Of a stretch of 64,000 nt of DNA, positions 19,053 through 27,680 are shown piece by piece. Location of the stretch: contig NZ_JAHBCJ010000007.1 of NCBI RefSeq assembly GCF_018390575.1, positions 109,929-173,928 on the forward strand, in the 5' to 3' direction. Each line of letters begins with the position of its first letter. The first letter of the stretch is position 1. This stretch comes from Bhargavaea massiliensis (GTDB taxonomy: Bacteria > Bacillota > Bacilli > Bacillales_A > Planococcaceae). Both the position numbers and the translations under genes were made by a program. The notes beneath the pieces were generated by a model, which was given only the letters and a program-made list of their open reading frames with translations, ran no database searches and was not told the origin of the DNA.

Positions 19053-19603
19053 GATCGTCCAGATTGTCAACGACGCCATAATGAGCAAAGAAATAATTCC
19101 GTTCCATGGACCGCCCGTCATCACGGACAAAATTGGCGGCGTGACATTCGAAGTCTCTGCCCGCTCGATCTACCAGATCAACCCCGACCAGACGGAAGTC
19201 CTGTATTCTCAGGCACTCGACTACGCCGACCTCAGCGGGAACGAACCGTCATCGACGCCTACTGCGGCATCGGCACCATTTCCCTCTTCCTCGCGAAGAA
19301 AGCGAAGGAAGTATACGGCGTCGAAATCGTCCCGCAGGAAATTGAAGACGCCAAGCGCTTCGACGTCCTCGTCGTCGACCCACCAAGAAAAGGATGCGAC
19401 GAGCCCCTTCTCAGGACCATCCTTGAGTACCGCGCAAAGCGCCTCGTCTACGTTAGCTGCACCCGGCCACACTCGCCCGCAATCTCCGCATTCTCGAAGA
19501 CGAATGCTCCAAAACGAAGGGAGTCCAGCCGGTGGATATGTCCCCGCAGTCGAGTCATGTGGAAGCGGCTACTTGGTTGGAACTTGAGAACCCGACAACA
19601 TGA
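19053..19603 (+). pseudogene. Decayed duplicate of the rlmCD 3' half
   Basis: The stretch is clearly similar to the last third of rlmCD (about 15364-16008): the blocks around [31 protein letters not shown] and [11 protein letters not shown] are all recognisable. It is broken. One base is lost near 19246 (GGGAACGAACCG against GGAAACGAAACCG), 90 bases are missing inside the SAM domain (residues NAELNG to EGKR), and another shift precedes the tail. No start or N-terminal TRAM and iron-sulfur region remains. It probably arrived with an element that recombined into rlmCD. Confidence 0.88.
19552..19590 (+). repeat. att-like repeat copy B
   Basis: GAGTCATGTGGAAGCGGCTA and the following bases match the end of intact rlmCD. 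It ends the decayed duplicate and divides the two modules. Confidence 0.68.
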
Positions 19604-19633
19604 ACTGATTTTTAGTAGCTTAAGACTGTGAAT

Positions 19634-19684
19634 AATAGATCGCTCCTTTGTGATGTAGTAACTACAAAAGGAAGCGATCTTTTC
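19634..19684 (+). terminator. Hairpin terminator after the rlmCD duplicate
   Basis: AGATCGCTCCTTTGT pairs with ACAAAAGGAAGCGATCT (one bulge), followed by TTTT. It insulates the operon downstream. Confidence 0.8.
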
Positions 19685-19743
19685 ATATTTATTTACCTTG
19701 GAAGCATAAAAGTCTCGTCTTTTTGATGGAAATTTAAGAAATA

Positions 19744-19771
19744 TTTACTGAAGTACTGGTAAGATTATACT
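19744..19771 (+). promoter_or_regulatory. Promoter of the three-gene unknown operon
   Basis: TTTACT at 19744-19749 and TATACT at 19766-19771 with a 16-bp spacer. The transcript would start near 19778. Confidence 0.55.
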
Positions 19772-19777
19772 ACTATT

Positions 19778-20010
19778 AAATTATGGAAGGGCAGAAATGG
19801 GACTACTTCTGTCTGTCCTTAGGCGAGCAACCCCAGGTCTTCAGGTGAACAGCCAATCCGACCGCATAATACCCGGCCAATGATGTATTGGACAACTGCT
19901 TGTCGTGCTTGTGGATAACTTTAATGGGTCTGGGATGGTGCACCATTCAGTTCCTTTAAAAGTAGTTGCGTGTTGAAGTGGCTAGAATAGATTAAAAAGC
20001 ATTGAGTAAA
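19778..20010 (+). other. Long leader or possible structured RNA before the unknown operon
   Basis: The 230-base stretch between promoter and first gene has no convincing reading frame and is richer in G and C than the genes around it. It starts with a hairpin (AAGGGCAGA against TCTGTCTGTCCTT, 19793-19822) and continues with several short G-C blocks (for example CCCCAGGTCTTCAGG). It could be an untranslated leader, a regulatory RNA or part of the system itself. I could not fold it and do not recognise an RNA family. Confidence 0.35.
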
Positions 20011-20022
20011 GGGGAATCGACT

Positions 20023-20985
20023 TTGGATACAAACAAAATGAAATCTTTACCGTATGATGAGCTGCGTTCTTTATACAAAGAATTCTTACAGAGCCAGAAC
20101 ATCTCAAATCCAACAATCAATACTGCTCACTCAGACACCTTTTACCTTTGGAGGAAAGGAAGCAAAGACCTGTTCTGGGATACAGTGACCGCCATTGATT
20201 TCGAGAATGAGGCGAAGAATTCATTGATAAAAGCACTTTCTGAGAACTCGACTGGTAATGCTAAATCACTTGTTAATGGTTACTTGTCTCATCTAAGAAG
20301 GTTCCGTTTATTCTTAGCTTCTGATGGAGCAGCTGCCGAACAATCTATGCCCATGAAAGAAAGTACTTCTAATCGTAAGATGAAAATAAATGTTCCCGCT
20401 CCATCAATTGAGCAGGTTGAGTTTTATCTTGCTAAGTGGGATGGTCTTGAGAATTACCATCTGCAGGAGGATGCACTTAATAAACTGTTCTTTGAGTTAT
20501 GCCCGAAGAACACAGACATTATCGATGTTCTTTTGAAGGCATCAACGCTTAATGACTTTTATAGTACGAATATTTTCTCAATCTATCCGGTGGCTAAGCA
20601 CATTTGCGCTCTGGATATTGATTCAAGACTTAAAGCCGGTGACGTTACCTTAGTACGTGATATCCAATATGTAACTATCGGTGATTCAGAAAAGAATTTT
20701 TACTCTTTTGCTACAAAGTATTGTAGCCATCACAACCCACTTGATTATCCGATTTATGACAGCTACGTTTATGAGGTGCTTCGCTATTTTAGGAATCGTG
20801 ATAGTTTCTCAGATTTCCAAGATGACGATTTGAAGGACTATATTAAATTCAAAGTTATACTGATTGATTTCCGTGCCTTCTATGGCTTGGATAATTATGA
20901 CTTAAAGCAAATCGACCAGTATGTTTGGCTACTTGGCAAGGATTACTTCCCGAAAAACTATGGAAAGAAAAAAAGAGGAGATTAA
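20023..20985 (+). CDS. Unknown protein, first gene of candidate conflict operon
   Basis: 320-aa protein that I do not recognise as a named family. The first 110 residues are helical and look like the SAM-like DNA-binding domain in front of tyrosine recombinases (LYKEFLQSQNISNPTINTA, then AKSLVNGYLSHLRRF), but no recombinase catalytic domain follows. The second half, about 155-310, has a strongly patterned block near 223-245: NFYSFATKYCSHHNPLDYPI then YDSYV, and ends LKQIDQYVWLLGKDYF. TTG 20023 is chosen because AAAGGGGAA lies seven to eight bases upstream; an earlier TTG at 20002 lacks a site. The next gene follows after 96 bases. Confidence 0.7.
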   Translation: MDTNKMKSLPYDELRSLYKEFLQSQNISNPTINTAHSDTFYLWRKGSKDLFWDTVTAIDFENEAKNSLIKALSENSTGNAKSLVNGYLSHLRRFRLFLASDGAAAEQSMPMKESTSNRKMKINVPAPSIEQVEFYLAKWDGLENYHLQEDALNKLFFELCPKNTDIIDVLLKASTLNDFYSTNIFSIYPVAKHICALDIDSRLKAGDVTLVRDIQYVTIGDSEKNFYSFATKYCSHHNPLDYPIYDSYVYEVLRYFRNRDSFSDFQDDDLKDYIKFKVILIDFRAFYGLDNYDLKQIDQYVWLLGKDYFPKNYGKKKRGD

Positions 20986-21081
20986 ACCTGATTCACCGAA
21001 ATGCTGAACTCTTAAATTTTGATCATGGAGTAAAAGGAAGGCAGGGACCGGCCTGACGATAGAAGGAGGGAGTATAACAGA

Positions 21082-22512
21082 ATGAATCAGGCAGAAAGAA
21101 CAGACCGACTCGTTAGTACAATGAGTGTTGCTGACGATGGGTTCAGCTTTTCATCTTCCATCGAGACAGCATTATCATCCGCCGAAACTGAAATTCAGAG
21201 TCTGAAAGAGACAATCATGTCAGTTGAGAGTCTCAGATCGGACTGTGATAAGTTGGATTATGCGTTGGCTGCAAGTTCAGGAGTTCTCTGTGGCATCATT
21301 GATATTTTCTTGGTTGGAAAACCTGGGGAGTCACCAGCTGGGGGTGTTACGGATAAGTGGTTTGAAAATCGGACAACTGATTTCGCTAAACTTTGCGGAT
21401 GGAAAGGCAAAAGGAATGATTCACTGTCATCAGCAATTGGCTTTCTTGAGAAGAAATTTAAAATCCCATATGATCAGCGCGGAGCCGGTGATGCTGGAAG
21501 TATAGTATTTGACTTGAATCCTTCAAATCATCATTTCAAATCACTTGGCCATAATCCGACTTTGCTTGGTTTGTTTTTTTCGATATTAGATCAATTTACA
21601 ATTCAATCGCACTTTGTTTCCGGAGGTGAACTGATATCTTTACAGAACACGGATGGAAAATTTGAACTTCGAGGTAATAACGTTCCAGAGAAATTATTTA
21701 GTGGGTTTGTCAACTGGTTTGGCCATTTGATTTCCGATATGTCTGGATCATCCAGCAGTAAAGGTCGAGGTATGGGAATACCTTCACCGTTTTGGGCATG
21801 GACGAACGATATTATTGCAATAAAGAGGAATCTGGACATTCCCGTTTCACAGTTTGACAACACAATAAATGAGTTGGCTCTGAGCATATACAAAGAAGGA
21901 TACGATATCCGCTTTAACGCCACCCAGGTCATTCCAGTCTTTATCAATGAAACCATTGTCAGGATGGTATATGCAATAAGGCGATTGGTAAGATATTTCG
22001 TAACAACAGAGAAAGAGGAATATTCGGCATCCGCTATGTGGAAAGCTTGTGAACCATTCTCAAATCCCAGTGTAAAGAGAATGCTAACAATAGCGCACGG
22101 CACCTTCTGCATGATGGATCTCGGCGATGCCACCATACGGGCCTTCATAACCGGAGGTGGTACCTTCAATGTGACTGAATTTTTCCTTCGGCTTAACATA
22201 GCGGGGGAGGGCCGTTTCACGATTTCATTGTATGGCGAGGCAAAGCGGGTCGTTGTAATACGAAAAGCTGAGTCTGAAGCTCAGTTTGCAAGAAGAGAAA
22301 TAACCATCGTAGAAAACTATCTAAGCGGACTCTCATTATTATCTGAATTATACGATGATAAGGAACTTGTAGATTTTGTTAATGACTTTAAGAACAGCGA
22401 TATGTATGTTCAGTCATTCCAGAAATCTGTCCGATTGGCAGAACTCAGAAAGGTCCCTAATATACTCAGGACAAAATCCGATATAGATTTATATTTTGGG
22501 GGTAACAGGTAA
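21082..22512 (+). CDS. Unknown protein, second gene of candidate conflict operon
   Basis: 476-aa soluble protein of unknown family, starting with an ATG behind AAGGAGGG. A coiled-coil-like N-terminus (about 25-70, SSAETEIQSLKETI) is followed by a mixed domain with YDQRGAGDAGSIVFDLNPSN near residues 135-155 and by long amphipathic helices from about 250 on. No nuclease, ATPase or methylase motif was seen. Its stop overlaps the next start by one base (TAATG), so the two products are probably made in fixed ratio and may bind each other. Confidence 0.7.
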   Translation: MNQAERTDRLVSTMSVADDGFSFSSSIETALSSAETEIQSLKETIMSVESLRSDCDKLDYALAASSGVLCGIIDIFLVGKPGESPAGGVTDKWFENRTTDFAKLCGWKGKRNDSLSSAIGFLEKKFKIPYDQRGAGDAGSIVFDLNPSNHHFKSLGHNPTLLGLFFSILDQFTIQSHFVSGGELISLQNTDGKFELRGNNVPEKLFSGFVNWFGHLISDMSGSSSSKGRGMGIPSPFWAWTNDIIAIKRNLDIPVSQFDNTINELALSIYKEGYDIRFNATQVIPVFINETIVRMVYAIRRLVRYFVTTEKEEYSASAMWKACEPFSNPSVKRMLTIAHGTFCMMDLGDATIRAFITGGGTFNVTEFFLRLNIAGEGRFTISLYGEAKRVVVIRKAESEAQFARREITIVENYLSGLSLLSELYDDKELVDFVNDFKNSDMYVQSFQKSVRLAELRKVPNILRTKSDIDLYFGGNR

Positions 22513-23600
22513 TGAGCAAGAAAAAATCGAGGTTAAAACTTGCCCAAGATCAGGCAGAATCGGCTATCAAGAAAACAAACGATAAAATTGGCGAGTTGGG
22601 CACACACACAAGCCAGCTTTATGATGAATTGAACACCATACAAAAACTCTTTGACGATATTAGAAATGTTCCAGGCGAGAAGCGATTAGAGTACGAAGAA
22701 CTGAAAAAAAACCGTCTGAACTGGAAACAGCAAGCAGAAAAGATTGAATCAGATTACAAAAATGCCGTCGCGAAAAATGCTGGAAAAGGTGTTGCTGGTA
22801 TAGGTGCCGGAATCGCAATTACTGCCTTGGGTCCTACTGCCGCAATGGGTATTGCGACAACATTCGGTATTGCTTCAACAGGAACAGCCATATCTGCATT
22901 GAGTGGCGCTGCGGCTACCAACGCGGCATTAGCCTGGTTAGGTGGAGGTGCGCTTGCGGCCGGTGGTGGAGGAATGGCTGCTGGAAATGCATTCTTAGTC
23001 CTAGCCGGACCTGTAGGTTGGGCGATTGCAGGAGTTGCACTTGTGGGAAGCGGGTTTCTGCTATGGAAAGGAAAAAGTGATCAGAACCGTCTTGTGGAAA
23101 TTTTCACCCTCATCAGCGGGCGTGATGTTAAATCATACGAACTTGCTATTGTAGAAATAAATGAGCGTATAAGCCGCATTAAAGATGAAAGCCAAAAACT
23201 CAATAATGCAAGCGAAAGAACAAGAGAATTTGGAATGGACTACAACTTAATGACAGAGAAACAACAATATGAATTGGGTTCTTATGTAAATCTGATGAAT
23301 TCCTCTACTCAATTGTTGGTTAATCCGATAACTGGGTTGCAACCAAAATACGACATAGTTGATCTGCAGGAATACATAGCTTTCAGTAAAAAGAAGTTTG
23401 ATGATAAGCAGGAATCTTTGATTGTTTCCCTCTCTAATCTCTTGTTTAAAATAGATCTGGATGAAAAAGATAAGACACTATTGTGGAAGTCTTTCAAAGG
23501 AAACAAGGAGTTTTTATCTTCGATAGGAATAACAAAAAAGAATTTTGAATTTTCCATTATTGAAACAGTAACTGATGCTCTTAAGCATAAGTATCGTTAG
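22512..23600 (+). CDS. Membrane protein with Gly/Ala-rich hairpin between coiled coils
   Basis: 362-aa protein with three parts. Residues 1-90 are a charged coiled coil. Residues 91-188 are a hydrophobic, glycine- and alanine-rich stretch (GIGAGIAITALGPTAAMGIA, GGGALAAGGGGMAAGNAF, AGPVGWAIAGVALVGSGFLL) that could form two or three membrane helices of the glycine-zipper kind. Residues 190-362 return to charged helices. The layout is like pore-forming or membrane-disrupting effectors; this is inference from the pattern alone. It is translationally coupled to the gene before it. Confidence 0.72.
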   Translation: MSKKKSRLKLAQDQAESAIKKTNDKIGELGTHTSQLYDELNTIQKLFDDIRNVPGEKRLEYEELKKNRLNWKQQAEKIESDYKNAVAKNAGKGVAGIGAGIAITALGPTAAMGIATTFGIASTGTAISALSGAAATNAALAWLGGGALAAGGGGMAAGNAFLVLAGPVGWAIAGVALVGSGFLLWKGKSDQNRLVEIFTLISGRDVKSYELAIVEINERISRIKDESQKLNNASERTREFGMDYNLMTEKQQYELGSYVNLMNSSTQLLVNPITGLQPKYDIVDLQEYIAFSKKKFDDKQESLIVSLSNLLFKIDLDEKDKTLLWKSFKGNKEFLSSIGITKKNFEFSIIETVTDALKHKYR

Positions 23601-23640
23601 AAAAAGGCTGATAGCAATACTTTGAGTAGAGAATCTCCTA

Positions 23641-23682
23641 TAGTCGCATGTGGAAGCTATTACTTGGATGGAATTACAATAA
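23641..23682 (+). repeat. att-like repeat copy C
   Basis: AGTCGCATGTGGAAGCTATT and the following ACTTGGATGGAAT match the rlmCD tail with two inserted bases. It lies 40 bases after the unknown operon and gives its right boundary. Confidence 0.62.
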
Positions 23683-23704
23683 ATATACAAAGGAGTTAAG
23701 GATT

Positions 23705-24184
23705 ATGAGTGATAGTATGGAGTTTAATCGCCTACTCCAAGGTAAGTTGAAAGAGTATGAAAATGTAGTTGATCAAGCTAAGACACAAGGTCTCTTAACA
23801 GAAAACACAGCGAAAACATACTTGCTGCATGCGAATAACTTTGCTAGATGGTGTGAAGGTGAATTTGTACCTGGAGGCAGGAATGACCAAAGCAAACGGA
23901 AAGACCATCCTCATCAAATTCAAGAAAATAAATTAACAGCGGACGGAAGAGGAAATAATTTTGACCCGCTCCGAAAATTCTTGGGTTTTGAGGACTCAAA
24001 CAGCGTAATGATGACTCTCTCTCAAGTGGAAGTAGTTCTCGGATTTAAGCTTCCGGCATCTGCATACAAACATGCCGCATGGTGGAGTGGTGCACGAAAT
24101 CATGTATTCTCTTGGATTGAGGCCGGTTACAAAGCTAAGCCAAGGCTGGAGGAAAGAAAAGTTGAGTTCGTGAAAATAATATGA
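23705..24184 (+). CDS. DUF7662-like protein
   Basis: 159-aa protein. The N-terminal half is helical with LTENTAKTYLLHANNFARWC, reminiscent of a small DNA-binding helix bundle. The C-terminal half matches a small domain I know as DUF7662: FDPLRKFLG, then MTLSQVEVVLGFKLPASAYK, HAAWWSG and a closing VEFVKI. Such domains occur alone or fused and have no assigned function. The ATG at 23705 follows AAGGAG; the frame opens upstream in att copy C. It stands just outside that repeat. Confidence 0.65.
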   Translation: MSDSMEFNRLLQGKLKEYENVVDQAKTQGLLTENTAKTYLLHANNFARWCEGEFVPGGRNDQSKRKDHPHQIQENKLTADGRGNNFDPLRKFLGFEDSNSVMMTLSQVEVVLGFKLPASAYKHAAWWSGARNHVFSWIEAGYKAKPRLEERKVEFVKII

Positions 24185-24192
24185 TTTATGTC

Positions 24193-24234
24193 AAACAGCT
24201 TCCAAAACCTAATACGGTTTTGGAAGCTGTTTTT
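24193..24234. terminator. Bidirectional terminator
   Basis: A 17-bp stem starting AAACAGCTTCC with its exact complement, loop TAATAC, and T-runs on both strands; shared by the convergent DUF7662 and oxidase genes. Confidence 0.92.
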
Positions 24235-24236
24235 CG

Positions 24237-25853
24237 TTATTCAGTCTCAGGGAAAAACACCTGAGCCGTTTTGATATCAACAAGCGAGGGGCCACCTACA
24301 TTAAGTGCTTCCTTCAACACCAATTCAAGCTCATCATCCGACTCCGGCCGGAATGCTTTCCAACCACACGCTTCTGCGAGTTTGACGAAGTCGGGGTTGG
24401 TGAGGTCTGTCCCGATGTCTTTTGTTCCCATGACATCGATTTTGTCTTTTTCCATCTGCAGGGATTCGTTGTTCAGGACCACGACAGTTATACCGAGTCC
24501 GTACCGGATGGCGGTCATTAGATCCGCGAGCACCATCTGGAGGCCGCCGTCCCCGACAATCGCGACGACTTGTTTGTCCGGATGGATCAGTTTGGCGGTC
24601 ATGGCGGCAGGGAGGCCGAAGCCCATGGTCCGCCAGTAGCCGGAGAATACAGTCTTTTGATTGGTCTGCCGGAAGTTGCGGTTTGTCCAAACTGTGTTGT
24701 CTCCTGTATCCAGCGCGAGGATGGCGTCCGGCGCGACGGTGCGGTCAAGCGCCCGGATGATTCGCGAAGGGTGGACGGGATACCCTTCGGAATTGCCTTC
24801 TTCTTCATTGTCTCGGGCCCATTGTTCTTTCACTTCCTGGCACCGGGCCACCCAGTCGTCAGAAGGGGAGAAGCCTTCAAGAAGCTCATTTAATAAAGGA
24901 AGGACTTCTTCCGTTGTACCGGCGATCCCAAGTTCGACGGGGATGTTCTTTTCGATCTGGTTAAAGTAGCGGTCAATCTGGATCACCCGCGCGTCAGTCG
25001 GAACGTGACCCTCAGGCCACCAGGTCGTGCCTGCGAGAAGGACGACGTCCGCTTCTTTGAACAGTTCAGAGGCATGCGGGTTGCCGCCTTCACCGATGCC
25101 TTGCAGCATGTTAGGGGCGGATTCTTCAATCAGGCCTTTACCGCCGAGGCTCACCAGGATGCCGGCTCCCCATAACTCGGCCAGTTTCTGGAGGTCTTCT
25201 GCAGACCCGGCAGCTCCGGATCCTGCAAGAATCATCGGTCGTTTCGCTGATTTCATGATGGTCGCCGCCTTTTCCAGGCTTTCTTTCGTAAAGACGGTGG
25301 TGCCTTCGAGAACTTCAGCGAGTGGGCGCGGTGTTTCTGTCGTCTTTTCCATAAACAGATCCTTCGGCACGGACAGATGGGTGACGTCCCGCTGCCTGAG
25401 AGCGGTCCCCACCGCTTTTTCCAAAAGGTCGACTGTTGCATCCGGGCTGGCCAAGTTCGCAGAGTAGGCAGCAAACGGCTTCACCAAGTCCTGCTGGTTG
25501 ATGAATTGTGGGGTCGCTGTTCCGAATTTGTCAGTGGGTGCCTGTCCGGTGAGCGCAAGGACAGGGGCGCGGTCTGCATGGGCGTCACCCAGGCCATTCA
25601 GCAGGTTCGTCGCACCAGGACCCATCGTCGCCGTACAGACGCCGAGCCCTCCAGTCAGCTTCGCTTCGGCGGATGCCATAAAGGCCGCCGTCGACTCATG
25701 TTTGGTTGTAATGAACTGGATCTGATCCTGTTTGGCCAGTGCGTCGATGAACCCGATCGTGGCATCGCCCACAACTCCATATATCCGTTTCACGCCGTAC
25801 ATGGACAATTGTTCAAGCATTAGGTCTGCAACGGTTCGTTCTGTTTGAGCCAA
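24237..25853 (-). CDS. Thiamine-diphosphate-dependent pyruvate oxidase, YdaP-like
   Basis: 538-aa enzyme of the acetolactate synthase/pyruvate oxidase superfamily, closest in layout to B. subtilis YdaP. It has the catalytic Glu region (ITTKHESTAAFMA), a central FAD-binding domain (PMILAGSGAAG), and the C-terminal ThDP motif GDGGLQMVLADLM with NNESL. Pyruvate oxidase is the probable activity; other 2-oxo-acid decarboxylases cannot be excluded. The start is TTG 25853 behind GAGGAGG; an earlier TTG at 25871 overlaps that site. YdaP is a general stress gene in B. subtilis, and a sigma-B-like promoter may lie upstream here too. Confidence 0.88.
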   Translation of the reverse strand: MAQTERTVADLMLEQLSMYGVKRIYGVVGDATIGFIDALAKQDQIQFITTKHESTAAFMASAEAKLTGGLGVCTATMGPGATNLLNGLGDAHADRAPVLALTGQAPTDKFGTATPQFINQQDLVKPFAAYSANLASPDATVDLLEKAVGTALRQRDVTHLSVPKDLFMEKTTETPRPLAEVLEGTTVFTKESLEKAATIMKSAKRPMILAGSGAAGSAEDLQKLAELWGAGILVSLGGKGLIEESAPNMLQGIGEGGNPHASELFKEADVVLLAGTTWWPEGHVPTDARVIQIDRYFNQIEKNIPVELGIAGTTEEVLPLLNELLEGFSPSDDWVARCQEVKEQWARDNEEEGNSEGYPVHPSRIIRALDRTVAPDAILALDTGDNTVWTNRNFRQTNQKTVFSGYWRTMGFGLPAAMTAKLIHPDKQVVAIVGDGGLQMVLADLMTAIRYGLGITVVVLNNESLQMEKDKIDVMGTKDIGTDLTNPDFVKLAEACGWKAFRPESDDELELVLKEALNVGGPSLVDIKTAQVFFPETE

Positions 25854-25896
25854 CTTGGATAACCTCCTCAATAGAATCCATCATACTCGTATCATG

Positions 25897-25922
25897 ATTC
25901 CTCTAAATCAGACGGAACAAAC
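25897..25922 (-). promoter_or_regulatory. Possible sigma-B-type promoter for the oxidase gene
   Basis: On the minus strand GTTTGT (25922-25917), 14 bases, then AGGAAT (25902-25897), against the consensus GTTTAA-N12-15-GGGTAT. Weaker than the two sites near 44 kb. Confidence 0.35.
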
Positions 25923-26054
25923 TTGTAGTCTGAGCAGGAAGGCCCGAACTAAGGAATCGCGTATACGAGAAAAATCATGCTACACTATAGACAATCGATC
26001 CATTGGTTGTTCGAACAGGACATGCGCACAAATTTCACTGCGAGGAGAGTCAGC

Positions 26055-26516
26055 ATGACACAACATCAGACGGCGGTACTGCGCGTAAACGGCAAGGCGG
26101 AAAAGGGCTTGGAGAATACGGTCAATGTGAGGGATCTCCCGGCTTTTTCTGTTGATGAACCGGAGCGGCTCGGCGGCACTAATATGGGGCCGCACCCACT
26201 TGAATATTTCCTTGGCGCGCTGTCTGCCTGCACATCGATCATGGTTGCCTATGTAGCCAAGGAACAGAGTTTCAATTACGAAGGACTTGAGTACGAAGCT
26301 TCCGGAACTTTGGATCCGCGTGGTTTCCGTGGCATAGAAGGCGTCCAGACTTATTTCCAGTCTGTCGAGCTGAATATAGTGGTCGAGACCGGGGAAGATG
26401 AGGATGCTTTGGAACGTCTTAAAGAAGCGGTAGAAAAAAGATGTCCTTTGTACAATCTTCTGAAAGACGCCGGTGTAGAAGTGAACAGCCACTGGACGAT
26501 TAAACAAAACATCTGA
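26055..26516 (+). CDS. OsmC/Ohr family protein
   Basis: 153-aa protein of the OsmC family, thiol peroxidases that reduce organic hydroperoxides. It shows NMGPHPLEYFLGALSACTSI, with the first redox Cys in the conserved helix, and a second Cys in KRCPLYNLL; the two form the active pair. The ATG at 26055 lies six bases after GAGGAGAG. Upstream, TACACT at 25980 may be its -10 element. It is divergent from the pyruvate oxidase. Confidence 0.9.
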   Translation: MTQHQTAVLRVNGKAEKGLENTVNVRDLPAFSVDEPERLGGTNMGPHPLEYFLGALSACTSIMVAYVAKEQSFNYEGLEYEASGTLDPRGFRGIEGVQTYFQSVELNIVVETGEDEDALERLKEAVEKRCPLYNLLKDAGVEVNSHWTIKQNI

Positions 26517-26628
26517 AATTAAACTGACGATTAATCCGGTCACCTGGCTGGAAATTCGCTTTGTTAATTGATACGATTCAAAAATAATTGATTGGATGGT
26601 ATCCGCAACGAGAGGACTGGAGTAAGAA

Positions 26629-27591
26629 ATGAAAGAGAATTTTTGGCGTGATTTACCACGGCCATTTTTTGTGCTTGCCCCGATGGAAGATGTGACGGAT
26701 GTCGTGTTCCGCCACGTCGTCGCTGAAGCCGGCAGGCCGGATGTGTTTTTCACCGAGTTCACGAATTCGGACAGCTATTGCCATCCGGAAGGCATCAACA
26801 GTGTTCGCGGCCGCCTGCTGTTCACGGAAGACGAGCAGCCGATGGTCGCGCATATCTGGGGGGACAAGCCCGAGTATTTCCGTCAGATGAGCATCGGCAT
26901 GGCGGAAATGGGATTCAGCGGCCTTGATATCAATATGGGCTGCCCTGTGCCGAACGTGGCGACAAGAGGGAAGGGCAGTGGCCTGATCCTGCGCCCGGAC
27001 ACTGCGGCGGAACTGATCCAGGCAGCCAAAGCGGGCGGATTGCCGGTCAGCGTAAAAACCCGTCTCGGCTTCAATGAGGTCGACGAGTGGCAGGAATGGC
27101 TGGCGCATATTCTCGAGCAGGACATCGCAAACCTTTCGATTCACCTGCGGACGAGAAAGGAAATGAGCCAGGTAGATGCACACTGGGAACTGATCCCCGA
27201 AATCAAGGAACTGCGTGACCGGGTGGCGCCGGACACCTTGCTGACGATCAACGGAGACATCCCTGACCGCCAGAAGGGCCTTGAGCTCGCCGAGAAGTAC
27301 GGCGTGGACGGCGTCATGATCGGCCGCGGCATTTTCAAGAATCCATTTGCCTTCGAGAAAGAGCCGGCAGAGCACAGCACGAAGGAATACCTGGATCTTC
27401 TGAGGCTGCATCTTGATCTGCATGATCAATACATCAAAGACATACCACGTTCCGTCACCGCGCTTCACCGATTCTTTAAGATTTATGTCAAAGGATTCCG
27501 CGGAGCGGGTGAGCTGAGAAACCAGCTGATGCAGACGAAATCGACTGACGAAGTACGGGCATTGCTCGATCAGTACAATGTGGAAGCCTGA
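26629..27591 (+). CDS. tRNA-dihydrouridine synthase
   Basis: FMN enzyme that reduces uridines in the tRNA D-loop. The 320-aa TIM-barrel protein shows [18 protein letters not shown], the FTEFT segment, the catalytic Cys in NMGCPVPNV followed by GKGSGL, and the flavin-binding [11 protein letters not shown]. It is a further Dus of the DusC-like length class, not the DusB that sits near folate genes in Bacillus. ATG 26629 lies after AGAGGACTGGAG. Confidence 0.92.
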   Translation: MKENFWRDLPRPFFVLAPMEDVTDVVFRHVVAEAGRPDVFFTEFTNSDSYCHPEGINSVRGRLLFTEDEQPMVAHIWGDKPEYFRQMSIGMAEMGFSGLDINMGCPVPNVATRGKGSGLILRPDTAAELIQAAKAGGLPVSVKTRLGFNEVDEWQEWLAHILEQDIANLSIHLRTRKEMSQVDAHWELIPEIKELRDRVAPDTLLTINGDIPDRQKGLELAEKYGVDGVMIGRGIFKNPFAFEKEPAEHSTKEYLDLLRLHLDLHDQYIKDIPRSVTALHRFFKIYVKGFRGAGELRNQLMQTKSTDEVRALLDQYNVEA

Positions 27592-27606
27592 TCGGATAAG
27601 CAGGAC

Positions 27607-27640
27607 AGAGCCTTTTCTGAACGGGAAGGCTCTTTTATTT
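27607..27640 (+). terminator. Terminator of the dus gene
   Basis: AGAGCCTT and AAGGCTCT form the stem, followed by TTTT. Confidence 0.85.
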
Positions 27641-27680
27641 TGATTGGCCGTCCCGAATAGGCGGCAAGGGGGAGAATGTG

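Larger units (their letters stand above)
16012..23682. mobile_element. Accessory block at the rlmCD 3' end, two nested modules
   Basis: The block is bounded by copies of the rlmCD tail at 15969, 19552 and 23641. Module one (16012-19590) holds the VOC, monooxygenase, SDR and the rlmCD duplicate; module two (19591-23682) holds the three-gene unknown operon. GC content drops relative to the backbone, most clearly in module two. No integrase gene is present, so the elements are either relics or moved in trans. In streptococci the orthologous rum gene is a known integration site for conjugative elements. Confidence 0.65.

Noticed and set aside
18882-19631. 249-aa frame covering the rlmCD duplicate
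   Set aside because: It joins unrelated sequence to rlmCD pieces in two frames; only the pseudogene interpretation is supported.
20002-20022. TTG at 20002 as start of the first unknown gene
   Set aside because: AAAGGGGAA lies downstream of it and seven to eight bases before the TTG at 20023.
20023-20985. Tyrosine recombinase that could mobilise the rlmCD block
   Set aside because: Only the N-terminal helices resemble a recombinase core-binding domain; the Arg-His-x-x-Arg-Tyr catalytic set is absent.
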